Positions 8,744 to 16,765 of a DNA stretch of 64,000 bases are shown here, piece after piece. The notes under the pieces were generated by a model that ran no database searches, was not told the DNA's origin, and saw only the letters and a list, made by a program, of their open reading frames with translations. Made by a program: the position numbers and the translations under genes. The stretch covers positions 2,282,501 through 2,346,500 of the forward strand of contig NZ_OY762653.1 of NCBI RefSeq assembly GCF_963666195.1, in the 5' to 3' direction. The number at the start of each line of letters is the position of its first letter. The first letter of the stretch is position 1. The stretch is from Trichococcus shcherbakoviae (GTDB taxonomy: Bacteria > Bacillota > Bacilli > Lactobacillales > Aerococcaceae).

Positions 8744-11317
8744 TTATAAGCCGCATTTCAGCTGCGCGCCGCAATTGGTGCAAGTGTTGCAGCCGCCCAG
8801 ATCTTCGACCGTACCTTGTCGGCAGATCGGGCAGGTGTCGCCGATTTCGTTGCCGATTGTGACATCGGTGGACGTGAGATTGGCTATCGAATCAACCAGG
8901 AAAGTCTTGTCCTTGTTGATTTTGACGTGCTCTTTCTCTTCCTCAAGCTTGGCTTCGTCATCCCAAACGTTTTCTTCGGCTTTCAGCGTCAGCACCTGCG
9001 AATCGCGGCTGCCGTCGACGTAGACCGTACCGCCCTTGGCTCCGCCCAGGTAAAGGCGTTCGTAGATTTTCTCGACTTGATCGACGGTATAGCCTTTCGG
9101 CGTATTCACCGTTTTCGAGATGGAGCTGTCGACCCAGCGCTGGATCGTCGTCTGCACATCGACGTGCTCTTCAGGGGCAAGCGTCATGGCTGTCGCGAAA
9201 TAATCAGGCAACTGGTTCGGATCGGCATCGGGATGACGATCCAGATATTCTTGGACGATATCCGCCTTCACTTCGATGAATTTGCCGAGACGGCCGCTGC
9301 GGTAATACGTGAACGAGAAGTAGGGCTCCAAACCGGTTGAAACGCCGGCCATCGTGCCTGTCGATCCGGTAGGCGCCACCGTCAACAGATGTGAGTTGCG
9401 GATGCCGTATTTCAGGACGCCTTCACGGACATGCTCAGGCATTTTTTTCATGTAGCCAGTGTTGATGAAACGCTCGCGCAGGATCTGCGTCTCTTTTCCG
9501 GTTTGTCCGACCAGGAACGGGAAACTGCCGCGCGTCTTCGCCAACTCGATGCTTTCCTCGTAGGCCGCCACTGCGATCGTTTCGAAGACTTGATCGATCA
9601 GCTGCAGGCTTTCCAGTGAACCGTAGCGGACGCCGCAATAGATCAGCATATCCGCCAAGCCCATGATCCCCAAGCCAATCCGGCGTTCGCCGAGCGCTTG
9701 TTTTTTGTTCTCCTCCAGGAAGTAAGGGGTGGAGTCGATGACGTTGTCCTGCATATGGATGCCGGTGCGGACGGTCTGTTCCAATTTGGCGAAGTCGACC
9801 ATCTGCAGGTCCTTGTTGACCATTTCGGCCAAGTTGACTGCGGCCAAGTTGCAGACGGAATAGGCTGCCAATGGCTGCTCCCCGCAAGGATTGGTGGCGA
9901 CAACTTTTTGACCGTAGGCTACCGCATTCGTCATCTTGTTGGCGTTGTCGATAAAGAAGATGCCAGGCTCTGCCGCGTAAGTCGCGCAGACATTGATCAG
10001 CCTCCACAATTCGCGGGCTTTGACGGTCCGGTAGGTGCGGACAGCGTTGCCGGTAGCTTCCCATTCGCGGACATCGCCGCAGTTGGTCCATTCAGCGTCA
10101 TAGTGCGCCATCGCGTCCGCGTCGTAGTGTTCGACATCCGGGAAACGCAGCGCATACTCTTCATTCCTCATGACGGCATCCATAAAGTCATCGGTGATGC
10201 AGACGGAAATGTTGGCGCCGGTCAGGAACTCAGGATTGTTGACTGTATAAGTGCCGCCATCGCGCAGTTTTTTCTCTGCTTCATGGATGACCGAGGCGTC
10301 AAAACCGCCGTGACCTGGGATGTGCTTGTAGTTGACGATGCCTGTGTACATGTTGATGTCTTTTGAAGAGAACGGCGTGAAATGCAGCTTTTCCTTCGCC
10401 AGCATGCGGATCTGCTCATCCTCGAAGTTTTCGATGATGTAGCGGAGGATGCGCGGATTCTGCATCTTGGAAATGATGAATTCGAAGATATCCGGATGCC
10501 AGTCGGCCAGCATGATCATCTGGGCGCCGCGACGGGATCCGCCTTGTTCGACCAGATGCGTCAGCTTGGCGATGTCGTCCATCCAGGAAACGGAGCCGGA
10601 AGAGCGGCCGTTGACGCCTTTCACTATTGTGTGGCGCGGACGCAGCGTCGAACCGTTCGAGCCGACGCCGCCGCCACGGCTCATGATTTCCATGACTTTT
10701 TTGCGGTGGTCGGAAATGCCGCCGCGCGAGTCGGGCACGAAAGGCATGACGTAACAGTTGAAATAGGTGACATCGGTACCGGAGCCGGCGCCGTAGAGCA
10801 CGCGCCCAGCCGGGATGAAGTTCAAGGCTTTCTGTTCTTCGTAGAATTTCAGGAACGCTTCATGGCGAAGTTCCGGCGTGATTTCGACCTCGGCCAGGCC
10901 ATGCGCATTGCGCATCGCAATCTGTTCGTAGAAAAGCTCCAGCGGTTTGTCCAACGTCAGGATCCGGCGCGTCACGATGCCGCCTTCCTCGACTTCGAAA
11001 TCATCGATGTTGTGTTGGTATTCCTCGGACACTTTGATGCGGACAGTCTGTTCCTTGTGGTTTACGGAAAGGACGGTTCCTGTTCCGCGGGCCGGATATT
11101 TCGGGTCCTCCTTGACAGTCAGAATCACGATATCGCCTTCGGACAGGGTCTCCTTGGTGGAATCCTTATAGGAGTAGCGATCCAACATGACGAGGCGTGA
11201 CACGCCCTCATAGGTCACGTTCATATCCTCCGTAATCGGAAACACATGCGGGAACCGCTCAATGTCCTTGTTCAATTTTTCGAATCCTGCTTTAAATGTG
11301 GTCTTTGTTGCATCCAC
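8744..11317 (-). CDS. nrdJ: adenosylcobalamin-dependent (class II) ribonucleotide reductase
   Basis: Reduces ribonucleotides to deoxyribonucleotides with a cobalamin-generated radical, so it needs neither oxygen nor an activating enzyme. The 857 residues include the class II motifs YFNCYVMPFVPDSRGG near 190, RGGGVGSNGSTLRPR near 215, the catalytic NPCGEQPLAAYSVCNLA stretch near 490 and the APTGSTGTMAGVSTGLEP loop near 665. A C-terminal cysteine-rich zinc-binding tail (CPIC..CNTC..CG) follows, which normally relays electrons. I prefer GTG at 11317, with GGGAG 8 bases upstream, over the frame start at 11326 that lies inside that ribosome site. NrdR-like boxes precede it. No cobalamin synthesis gene or cobalamin riboswitch is visible in the window. 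Confidence 0.93.
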   Translation of the reverse strand: MDATKTTFKAGFEKLNKDIERFPHVFPITEDMNVTYEGVSRLVMLDRYSYKDSTKETLSEGDIVILTVKEDPKYPARGTGTVLSVNHKEQTVRIKVSEEYQHNIDDFEVEEGGIVTRRILTLDKPLELFYEQIAMRNAHGLAEVEITPELRHEAFLKFYEEQKALNFIPAGRVLYGAGSGTDVTYFNCYVMPFVPDSRGGISDHRKKVMEIMSRGGGVGSNGSTLRPRHTIVKGVNGRSSGSVSWMDDIAKLTHLVEQGGSRRGAQMIMLADWHPDIFEFIISKMQNPRILRYIIENFEDEQIRMLAKEKLHFTPFSSKDINMYTGIVNYKHIPGHGGFDASVIHEAEKKLRDGGTYTVNNPEFLTGANISVCITDDFMDAVMRNEEYALRFPDVEHYDADAMAHYDAEWTNCGDVREWEATGNAVRTYRTVKARELWRLINVCATYAAEPGIFFIDNANKMTNAVAYGQKVVATNPCGEQPLAAYSVCNLAAVNLAEMVNKDLQMVDFAKLEQTVRTGIHMQDNVIDSTPYFLEENKKQALGERRIGLGIMGLADMLIYCGVRYGSLESLQLIDQVFETIAVAAYEESIELAKTRGSFPFLVGQTGKETQILRERFINTGYMKKMPEHVREGVLKYGIRNSHLLTVAPTGSTGTMAGVSTGLEPYFSFTYYRSGRLGKFIEVKADIVQEYLDRHPDADPNQLPDYFATAMTLAPEEHVDVQTTIQRWVDSSISKTVNTPKGYTVDQVEKIYERLYLGGAKGGTVYVDGSRDSQVLTLKAEENVWDDEAKLEEEKEHVKINKDKTFLVDSIANLTSTDVTIGNEIGDTCPICRQGTVEDLGGCNTCTNCGAQLKCGL

Positions 11318-11345
11318 AGTAATCACTCCCTTATTTATGGCGAAA

Positions 11346-11393
11346 ACACTAGATGTTGTGCTGTCGGTTTGTTTCTCATACCATATATGTTAA
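11346..11393 (-). promoter_or_regulatory. probable tandem NrdR boxes upstream of nrdJ
   Basis: ACACTAGATGTTGTGC at 11346-11361 fits the NrdR box (ACACWATATATWGTGT) well, and a weaker match, ATACCATATATGTTAA, starts at 11378. The two are 32 bp apart, the three-turn spacing characteristic of NrdR operators. The ATP/dATP-sensing NrdR repressor is therefore the likely regulator. The second box is degenerate. Confidence 0.55.
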
Positions 11394-11672
11394 TTCTGTT
11401 CACCGGATAAATCAAGGGGAACAGTCAGTAAGTTGGAGTGTGCAAACGGATGAAAACGTTATTCGGATGGAAGGGGATGCGTTTGTAATAATATATCGGC
11501 CAATAAGAATAGGGCGTTGTGCGTCGGGATAGAGTCGTCGGCTGTTGCGGAAAGACTGAATGCCGAACACCCCAACAAATCCGTCCCACCCAGAATGCGA
11601 AACAGTAACCACTCAGCCCTTGCGAAAGCTATAATAAAGGCAGAAAGAACCACAAAAGAAAGGAGCCCGAGC

Positions 11673-12416
11673 ATGAACGATAAAGAACGCTTCGCGGACA
11701 TGATCCGCAAATCAAAACGCATCGTCGCCTTCACTGGGGCGGGCATCAGCACCGAGAGCGGTATCCCGGATTTCCGTTCGGCGGGCGGGCTGTTCGACAG
11801 ATTGAGCGGCCGCCATTTCACCGGTGAGGAGACGCTCAGCATCGGTTTTCTGGAGACGTATCCCGAACTTTTCTTCCGCAATTATGCAGCGCATTTCGAT
11901 TTTTCGCAGGCGCTCCCGAACGCCGGGCACCGCTTCTTTGCGGATCTCGAGCAGACAGGCAAAGAAGTCACCGTCGTCACCCAGAACATCGACAATCTGC
12001 ACCAGTCCGCCGGCAGCAGCGCAATCATCGAACTGCACGGCAACGGGACGAGATGGCGGACGTTCGACACGGCCGAACCCGCTGATGCCAACGCGATCAG
12101 CATGGACGCGCATGGCATCCAGCGCGATCCCCAAGGCCGGATGGTGCGTCCCGATATCGTCCTCTACGGCGAAATGCTCAATGAGGAGGCGATGGAGCGC
12201 GCAACTGCGGCGATCGGCGCAGCTGACATGCTTGTCGTCATCGGCACATCGCTGGCCGTCTACCCGGCCGCGAGCTTCGTCCATTATTTCAATGGCCCTT
12301 ACGCCGTCCTGCTGAACCGGACGCCCGTGCCGCAGTCGCTGACCTTCCAATTGGCCGTCCAGACAGATGCGGGCGCCTTTTTGGCGGAAGTCTGGCAAGA
12401 ATTTTTTGAGAAATGA
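11673..12416 (+). CDS. Sir2-family NAD-dependent protein deacylase lacking zinc cysteines
   Basis: Sirtuin of 247 residues that should use NAD to remove acyl groups from lysines, or alternatively transfer ADP-ribose. NAD-binding motifs are intact: AFTGAGISTESGIPDFRS near residue 20, TQNIDNLHQSAG near 100 with the catalytic His in ELHGNG, and VIGTSLAVYPAA near 190. The start ATG at 11673 follows AAAGGAG. Oddly, the whole protein contains no cysteine. The four zinc-binding cysteines normally found between the catalytic His and the VRPDIVLYGE segment are all absent; this segment reads RWRTFDTAEPADANAISMDA instead. The gene has its own upstream region of about 350 bases shared divergently with nrdJ. 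Confidence 0.85.
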   Translation: MNDKERFADMIRKSKRIVAFTGAGISTESGIPDFRSAGGLFDRLSGRHFTGEETLSIGFLETYPELFFRNYAAHFDFSQALPNAGHRFFADLEQTGKEVTVVTQNIDNLHQSAGSSAIIELHGNGTRWRTFDTAEPADANAISMDAHGIQRDPQGRMVRPDIVLYGEMLNEEAMERATAAIGAADMLVVIGTSLAVYPAASFVHYFNGPYAVLLNRTPVPQSLTFQLAVQTDAGAFLAEVWQEFFEK

Positions 12417-12465
12417 ATAAAAGGGTGCTGAAACAAAAAGGGAATTCAGGAAAGGGGAAATCGTT

Positions 12466-12981
12466 ATGCCGAAGCTGATTCAGCTGGCGAAGTATTTGGT
12501 CTATTCCTACGAAAACTATACGGCAGCCCGGTTCGGCGACAATGAGCTGAAGCTGCAGGCGATGCTCTATTTCGCGCAGCGGGAATGTCTGGCTATGGTA
12601 GGGGAGCCGCTATTCGAGGAAAGCTTTGAAGGCTGGGAAGAGGGACCGGTGCTGGCGGAACTGCATTTCTTCTTCGAGGAAGGCTACGATCCCTTCGAAC
12701 CGTTGGAGATGAAAAAGTTGACGGAGCGCGAACAGTTCATCCTCGACCGCATCGTCTTTGCGTACGGGCAGTATGAAGGTTGGTATCTGGCGGATTTGGC
12801 GCGCCGCGAAACATCCTGGCGCAACAGCAGAACAGCAATCCCCGCGGAAGAAACCGAACCCAAACTGCTGGAACTTGCAGACATCCGCGAAGACGCGAAA
12901 AAAGTGCGGATCTACGATTCCATTTTTGATGTTTATCTGGATGAGTTGGAGGATTTCGAAGGGGAGGTGCTGGAGCCATGA
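12466..12981 (+). CDS. Panacea-domain (DUF4065) protein, putative antitoxin
   Basis: A 171-residue acidic protein with the SocA/Panacea (DUF4065) look: LAKYLVYSYE, then ELKLQAMLYFAQRECLAM, then EGWEEGPVLAELH. Panacea domains are known as antitoxin domains that can pair with many unrelated toxins. The start ATG follows AAAGGGGAAATCGTT. Its stop overlaps the ATG of the next gene by four bases (ATGA), so the two are translationally coupled. The order antitoxin-then-toxin, the overlap and the small sizes suggest a toxin-antitoxin module. Panacea proteins also occur as phage proteins, but nothing else here is phage-like. Confidence 0.75.
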   Translation: MPKLIQLAKYLVYSYENYTAARFGDNELKLQAMLYFAQRECLAMVGEPLFEESFEGWEEGPVLAELHFFFEEGYDPFEPLEMKKLTEREQFILDRIVFAYGQYEGWYLADLARRETSWRNSRTAIPAEETEPKLLELADIREDAKKVRIYDSIFDVYLDELEDFEGEVLEP

Positions 12982-13370
12982 ACGAAACGCAAGCCTACAT
13001 CGGTGCCATCGTGAAGACCCGTTTTGCCTATCATGACCTTGAAACGGACAAAATCGCCTTCAAGTCGCGCCCATTCCTGATTATCGGTGCCGAATACGAT
13101 ACGCTGCCGTGCGACTTCACGGCTTTTCCGATTTCGAAAGTGTGGACGAGCCAAAATATCGATCCCGTCCATGACATTAAAGTCGCAAAGGAACTCTACC
13201 CCAAGCTGAGCCTGAATGCGGAAGTCTCCTATATCCGCGTCCACAAAAGCCAGACGATCCACAGCTCGCAGCTTGCGATCGGAATCCTGTCCTCCTTGGG
13301 TGAAGCCTACCCAGATCTCTATACTGAAATAAAGGCTGCTTATCGGGATTTTTCTGGAGGGCTATTCTGA
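12978..13370 (+). CDS. small PemK/MazF-like protein, putative toxin
   Basis: A 130-residue protein whose first half resembles the SH3-like barrel of PemK/MazF endoribonucleases: GAIVKTRFAYHD, then SRPFLIIG, then CDFTAFPISKVW. The second half (LSLNAEVSYIRVHKSQTI, then the SSLGEAYPDLYTEIKAAY helix) fits the family tail loosely. The similarity is faint and the catalytic residues cannot be assigned with confidence. It starts four bases inside the upstream Panacea gene and the pair ends at a strong bidirectional terminator, as a two-gene cassette. If it is a toxin, mRNA cleavage is the likely activity, but this is inference. Confidence 0.6.
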   Translation: MNETQAYIGAIVKTRFAYHDLETDKIAFKSRPFLIIGAEYDTLPCDFTAFPISKVWTSQNIDPVHDIKVAKELYPKLSLNAEVSYIRVHKSQTIHSSQLAIGILSSLGEAYPDLYTEIKAAYRDFSGGLF

Positions 13371-13410
13371 GTTATCAGAGCCGCGCCCTTGGACCGGACC
13401 CATACAACAA

Positions 13411-13470
13411 AAAAAACACCCCTGCATAGCGAAGGCCCATTAAGGTGCCTTCGTCTATGCGGGGGTGTTT
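13411..13470. terminator. bidirectional terminator, toxin-like gene and surface-protein gene
   Basis: Long arms AAACACCCCTGCATAG...GAAGGC and GCCTTC...CTATGCGGGGGTGTTT, with A-run on one side and T-run on the other, lie between convergent genes. Confidence 0.85.
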
Positions 13471-13503
13471 CACAACAGCATATGCAAGCTCAGCGACATA
13501 CGC

Positions 13504-14025
13504 TTAAGCTTCCACTGCAAATTGAAATCTTTTTTTAGCAACAACAGCTGCTCCAGCTGCAGCTACCAGCAAGGAGATTCCTCCTGCCAAGTAAAGATTG
13601 TTTGCCCCAGTCTGTTTGACATCATTCCCATTTATCGGGAATCTAGCGACAACAGTGCCGTGTGCATCACTTAAAACAACTTCTTTTGAAGTAACAGTAA
13701 CAGTCATATCCAATATAGCAGCAGCTGCAACAAGCTCGGCCAAGATGGCTTGTTTATCAGCTTGAGTGAGCTGATTCACGCTGTTCGCTCCGCGTGCATT
13801 CACGACAGCTTGTGCATTATTGATGTGGACAATGATTTGATCTGCTTCTTCAGCAGTAACATCGTTGGCCATTAAATAATTTTTTGCTTGCTGCACGTAA
13901 TTGGATGGTAAACTAGTTGCTTCCAAAGTTGCGATGATGTCATTTTCTGTTGCAGCAGCAACATTCGGTAGTGCTCCGAAGAACAACACGAATGCAAACA
14001 AAAGAGATACAACGACTTTTTTCAT
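13504..14025 (-). CDS. small secreted, sortase-processed surface protein candidate
   Basis: A 173-residue precursor. An N-terminal signal peptide (KKVVVSLLFAFVLFFGALPN, cut after VAAA) precedes an acidic helical domain of about 100 residues. The C-terminus has a sorting-signal layout: VKQTGANN, a hydrophobic span of about 20 residues, then KKRFQF. The motif is not LPXTG; it keeps only the QTG core. The start ATG at 14025 follows GGAGGTG, so the frame upstream is not used. It is the last gene of a unit with a class D sortase and a membrane protein, which suggests it is that sortase's own substrate. It resembles in outline the processed acidic surface proteins encoded beside sortases in other Firmicutes. 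Confidence 0.75.
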   Translation of the reverse strand: MKKVVVSLLFAFVLFFGALPNVAAATENDIIATLEATSLPSNYVQQAKNYLMANDVTAEEADQIIVHINNAQAVVNARGANSVNQLTQADKQAILAELVAAAAILDMTVTVTSKEVVLSDAHGTVVARFPINGNDVKQTGANNLYLAGGISLLVAAAGAAVVAKKRFQFAVEA

Positions 14026-14069
14026 ATATTTTTCACCTCCTCTCAATGCTTCTATCAGCCGATAATGAA

Positions 14070-14987
14070 TCAGTAGTATTCCATTTCTTCAGAGTAGGCG
14101 CGTTCTCGGCGGTAGGCCGCTCGTTTTGCCTTGCTGATCAGGTAATAGCCAACCAGGCAGGCAATTCCCAAAGCGAAGACAAGTGCGCTCGAACCCAGGA
14201 AGAAGGTAGTGTAATGCAGAGCCAATGTGCGCAGTGCAGTATTGATGTAATCCGCTGAAACAGTGATCCGTTGCGGAATTTTAAGAATCAAAGCCATAAT
14301 TGCCGGGATGATGACAAAGGCGGAGCCGGAAACTAAGCCACTACCGATCCAAATCAAGGACCGGTGAGGCAGTTTCCAGTTCAAGCCGACGATTGCCCCG
14401 GCAATCAAAAGGAAGGCTAGTGGTACGAGATAGAAATACGCAAGAACGGTTTGCAGCATTTTCCGGACGGTCTGGAATTGCGGAAAAGCAATGACGTTAT
14501 CCAGATTGAATAGCATGATGTGGCTACCGACGATGGCGGTGGCTTCAGCAATGATCGTATCAGTCTGCGCTTGTAAGCCTTCATCGAACGGCTGGTTGTG
14601 CTCTGAGGCGTAGCTCTGAACATAAGCCGTCACGGGTTCCTCGAACATGCTGCGATCGGTCATCGCTTTGTATGTTGCATCAGGATCAATCAGATAATTG
14701 AGCACTTGTTCATTGTTTGTACGGGCAAGTTGCTGTAGGCCATATTGGTCCATCGCAGCTTCCACGAAGACTTCCTTGGGTATGGACGTTTCCAAGCTCA
14801 ACGTCTTGAATTTAGCGGACAAGCTTTCCTCTACCATGGTATAGTAGGGGCTGTCGTCCAACTGCTTGTTGAGGTCGCTTCCGTTCAACAGGACCTGCTT
14901 CATGAAGATGACCCCGATCAAGGCGACCACTACATACATCAGGAGAAAGCTGAGGGTCATTCTGCCGATTTTTTTTATGTTTCGCAT
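14070..14987 (-). CDS. membrane protein of the sortase locus, unknown function
   Basis: A 305-residue protein with one N-terminal membrane segment (about 10-30), an extracellular domain of about 150 residues rich in acidic and polar residues, and three further hydrophobic segments near 185-210, 218-240 and 262-285, ending in a basic tail (SKAKRAAYRRERAY). I do not recognise the family. Its ribosome site AAGGAGC overlaps the sortase stop region with a gap of about 12 bases, and the surface-protein gene follows 44 bases later, so the three genes form one operon. Position suggests a partner in export, anchoring or assembly of the small surface protein. Confidence 0.75.
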   Translation of the reverse strand: MRNIKKIGRMTLSFLLMYVVVALIGVIFMKQVLLNGSDLNKQLDDSPYYTMVEESLSAKFKTLSLETSIPKEVFVEAAMDQYGLQQLARTNNEQVLNYLIDPDATYKAMTDRSMFEEPVTAYVQSYASEHNQPFDEGLQAQTDTIIAEATAIVGSHIMLFNLDNVIAFPQFQTVRKMLQTVLAYFYLVPLAFLLIAGAIVGLNWKLPHRSLIWIGSGLVSGSAFVIIPAIMALILKIPQRITVSADYINTALRTLALHYTTFFLGSSALVFALGIACLVGYYLISKAKRAAYRRERAYSEEMEYY

Positions 14988-14999
14988 AACGATGCTCCT

Positions 15000-15674
15000 T
15001 TAAAAATTGATTTCCGACAGTGGATTGCCTTCGACTAATTTAGCGGTCACGACATATCTGTCAGGTGTGTTTCCGATGTAGTCGAAAGGATAACAAGTGT
15101 ACAGCGTCAAAATCTGCTCTTCGGAAGGTGCCAGGATACTTTGGTCGGTCCCACTCTTGATTTCGATATTGCTGATTTCATACACGTAAGTTCCGTAAGT
15201 CAGCTCCAGGCGGATAGAGTCGCCGATCTGCGCATCCCCCAAAGTCTTGAAGACGGAATTGGTGTGCCCGGCGATGACCGTGTTGCCGATATCCCCCGGA
15301 AACACGGAACCATAATATTGGCCAGCTCCATATAATAATTGCGTTTCGTCATCGCCGACGAAAACAGGCGAGATGATGTTTGCTGCAGCCACGCTCAGCA
15401 TCCCGTATTCATCCCCGTATTTCGGGAAAGATGGTTGGGTAGCTGTGCTTGGATCCTCAACAGCCTTACTGCTGTCGCTCAAATTCGTCTGCGCAATCGC
15501 GACTTCCTGTGGAAAGAACATCCGCGACAGGTAAAAGGCGTAGGAAATATTATCAAAAAATGCCAAAGAGAGCAGTGTTATACCGGATACGAAAAGCAGT
15601 ACCGGGATACCAATCAATGTGACAATTCTCCGCCGCTTTAACCGTTTTTTTGGATTTATTTTTTTCCTCATCAT
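15000..15674 (-). CDS. class D sortase
   Basis: Membrane-anchored cysteine transpeptidase of 224 residues that would cut a sorting signal and attach the protein to the cell wall or another acceptor. It has a basic N-terminus, a membrane segment at about 18-40 (LIGIPVLLFVSGITLLSLAF) and a catalytic domain with all three key residues: His in VIAGHTNSVF, Cys in LTLYTCYPFDY and Arg in NTPDRYVV. The TLYTCYP motif and overall layout fit class D. The start is one of two adjacent ATGs (15674 or 15671) after GGAGTGG. It heads the operon with the two genes downstream. Confidence 0.88.
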   Translation of the reverse strand: MMRKKINPKKRLKRRRIVTLIGIPVLLFVSGITLLSLAFFDNISYAFYLSRMFFPQEVAIAQTNLSDSSKAVEDPSTATQPSFPKYGDEYGMLSVAAANIISPVFVGDDETQLLYGAGQYYGSVFPGDIGNTVIAGHTNSVFKTLGDAQIGDSIRLELTYGTYVYEISNIEIKSGTDQSILAPSEEQILTLYTCYPFDYIGNTPDRYVVTAKLVEGNPLSEINF

Positions 15675-15834
15675 TCCACTCCATTCATTTTAGTTGATGC
15701 GGCCTACCGTTTCTGGCAAAAGACGCAGGTTATCGCAGTCTATTTTCGTAAAATAACGGTTTAGCCCAATATATTGTAGATACCATAAAAATACTGATCT
15801 TTAAATTTTTGTTTACAATACTGCGTTAAGTGTA

Positions 15835-15873
15835 AAGTAAAAAAATGCTGATGTCCATGGAAAATCAGCATTT
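15835..15873 (-). terminator. leftward terminator or attenuator upstream of the sortase operon
   Basis: Perfect 10-bp arms AAATGCTGAT and ATCAGCATTT surround an 11-base loop. Read leftward, the stem ends in a run of T, so it would stop transcription heading for the sortase operon from further right. Confidence 0.65.
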
Positions 15874-15962
15874 GGAGTAAAGATGTTTATAATGGATAGT
15901 TTCATATGGGAAAATCCGATTTTTAGGAATTCGCCCATCGGCATATTTTTACGAGGTAGAGG

Positions 15963-16015
15963 AAAAAGAGCACCCCGAAATCCTCACACTATCTGAGATT
16001 TTCAGCGTGCTTTTT
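15963..16015. terminator. bidirectional hairpin terminator in the 15.7-16.4 kb gap
   Basis: Outer arms AAAAAGAGCAC and GTGCTTTTTC enclose a second pairing of GAAATC with GATTTT; T-runs lie on both strands. Together with the stem at 15843-15873 it is the only clear structure in the first part of this 785-base gap. Confidence 0.6.
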
Positions 16016-16023
16016 CATTATTA

Positions 16024-16370
16024 TGTGTTGGGGTTTAAATTTTACCCGCGAATAGCTGGTTTTTGGATTTGTAGGTAAACACGATTTTAATTTTAGCGAT
16101 GACGGTATTGCCCGCCACTGCCAAATGGGAGATGATATCTTCATTAATTTCACCGAGATGCACAGCTTTTTAGGAATGAAGCGACGCATCCTCGAACGGA
16201 ATGGCGAAAACTCCGAAGCCAACATAACAATAAAGTCCGCCTGCATGGACAATGTTTGTTGTATGCATGCCCGAAATCGGGAACGGCTTCTGCAACGGTG
16301 CGTAGTATTCCTGATGGGTATTTGTTCCAAACTAGCACCTGAAGTGGACTCCAAGTCAACATAAAATAGA
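16024..16370 (-). pseudogene. decayed coding remnant, perhaps a hotdog-fold thioesterase
   Basis: No intact gene lies here, but joining leftward frames gives protein-like sequence. One frame reads NTHQEYYAPLQKPFPISG, then HTTNIVHAGGLYCYVGFGVF. After a frame change near 16170 it continues VHLGEINEDISHLAVAGNTV, then IAKIKIVFTYKSKNQLFAGK and a stop at about 16040. The order of an HAGG-type segment followed by a G-T-IAK-KIV strand recalls PaaI-type thioesterases. At least two frame changes are needed. The family assignment is a weak guess; the decayed-gene reading is better supported than the function. Confidence 0.35.
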
Positions 16371-16394
16371 CGGAGACAAGTGTATTTCGACAAA

Positions 16395-16435
16395 ACAAAA
16401 GGCCAGCACCCATTTCGGGAGTGCTGGCCTTTTGT
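16395..16435 (-). terminator. terminator downstream of tRNA-Ser
   Basis: Fifteen-base arms ACAAAAGGCCAGCAC and GTGCTGGCCTTTTGT flank an 11-base loop, 24 bases past the tRNA 3' end in the leftward direction; TTTTGT follows the stem on that strand. Confidence 0.75.
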
Positions 16436-16459
16436 TGGATACTATTCAAAAGCATTTAA

Positions 16460-16548
16460 GGAGAATAAGGGATTCGAACCCTTGCGCGCCTTTCGACACC
16501 TAACGCATTTCGAGTGCGTCCTCTTCAGCCGGACTTGAGTAATTCTCC
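16460..16548 (-). tRNA. tRNA-Ser (anticodon CGA)
   Basis: Read leftward, the 89 bases fold as a class II tRNA. The acceptor stem is GGAGAAT with ATTCTCC, the anticodon arm is ACGCA-CTCGAAA-TGCGT (anticodon CGA, reading UCG), there is a long variable arm as expected for serine, and the T-arm contains GGGTTCGAATCCC. CCA is not encoded. A terminator follows. The upstream side shares its intergenic region with sstT, whose product imports serine. Confidence 0.95.
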
Positions 16549-16765
16549 ATAAATGATATTATACCGCTTTTCGAACAATCAGAAAAGAAGATTTTTCAAA
16601 AATAACAAAAAAACAGCCACAAACTTCGGAATACGCGCTTGTTTATGACAAATCGGGAGTCACCCAGTAAAATGAGTCCTTCCTGAACAGATTAAATTAT
16701 GGTAAAATGGAACCCTATGTACTCATTTTATTGTAATTTTTTACATACATCAGGAGGAATTTGAA

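Noticed and set aside
8744-11326. Cobalamin riboswitch upstream of nrdJ
   Set aside because: The 350 bases upstream show no B12-box or the expected multi-stem fold; only NrdR-like boxes stand out.
11517-11672. N-terminal extension of 52 residues on the sirtuin
   Set aside because: The extension has no ribosome site and no similarity to sirtuins, whereas AAAGGAG sits just before the ATG at 11673.
12466-13370. Prophage origin of the Panacea gene pair
   Set aside because: No other phage gene, integrase or attachment site is nearby, and the flanking genes are housekeeping types.
16549-16765. T-box leader ahead of sstT
   Set aside because: The region lacks a recognisable T-box sequence and an antiterminator, and is too short and AT-rich.
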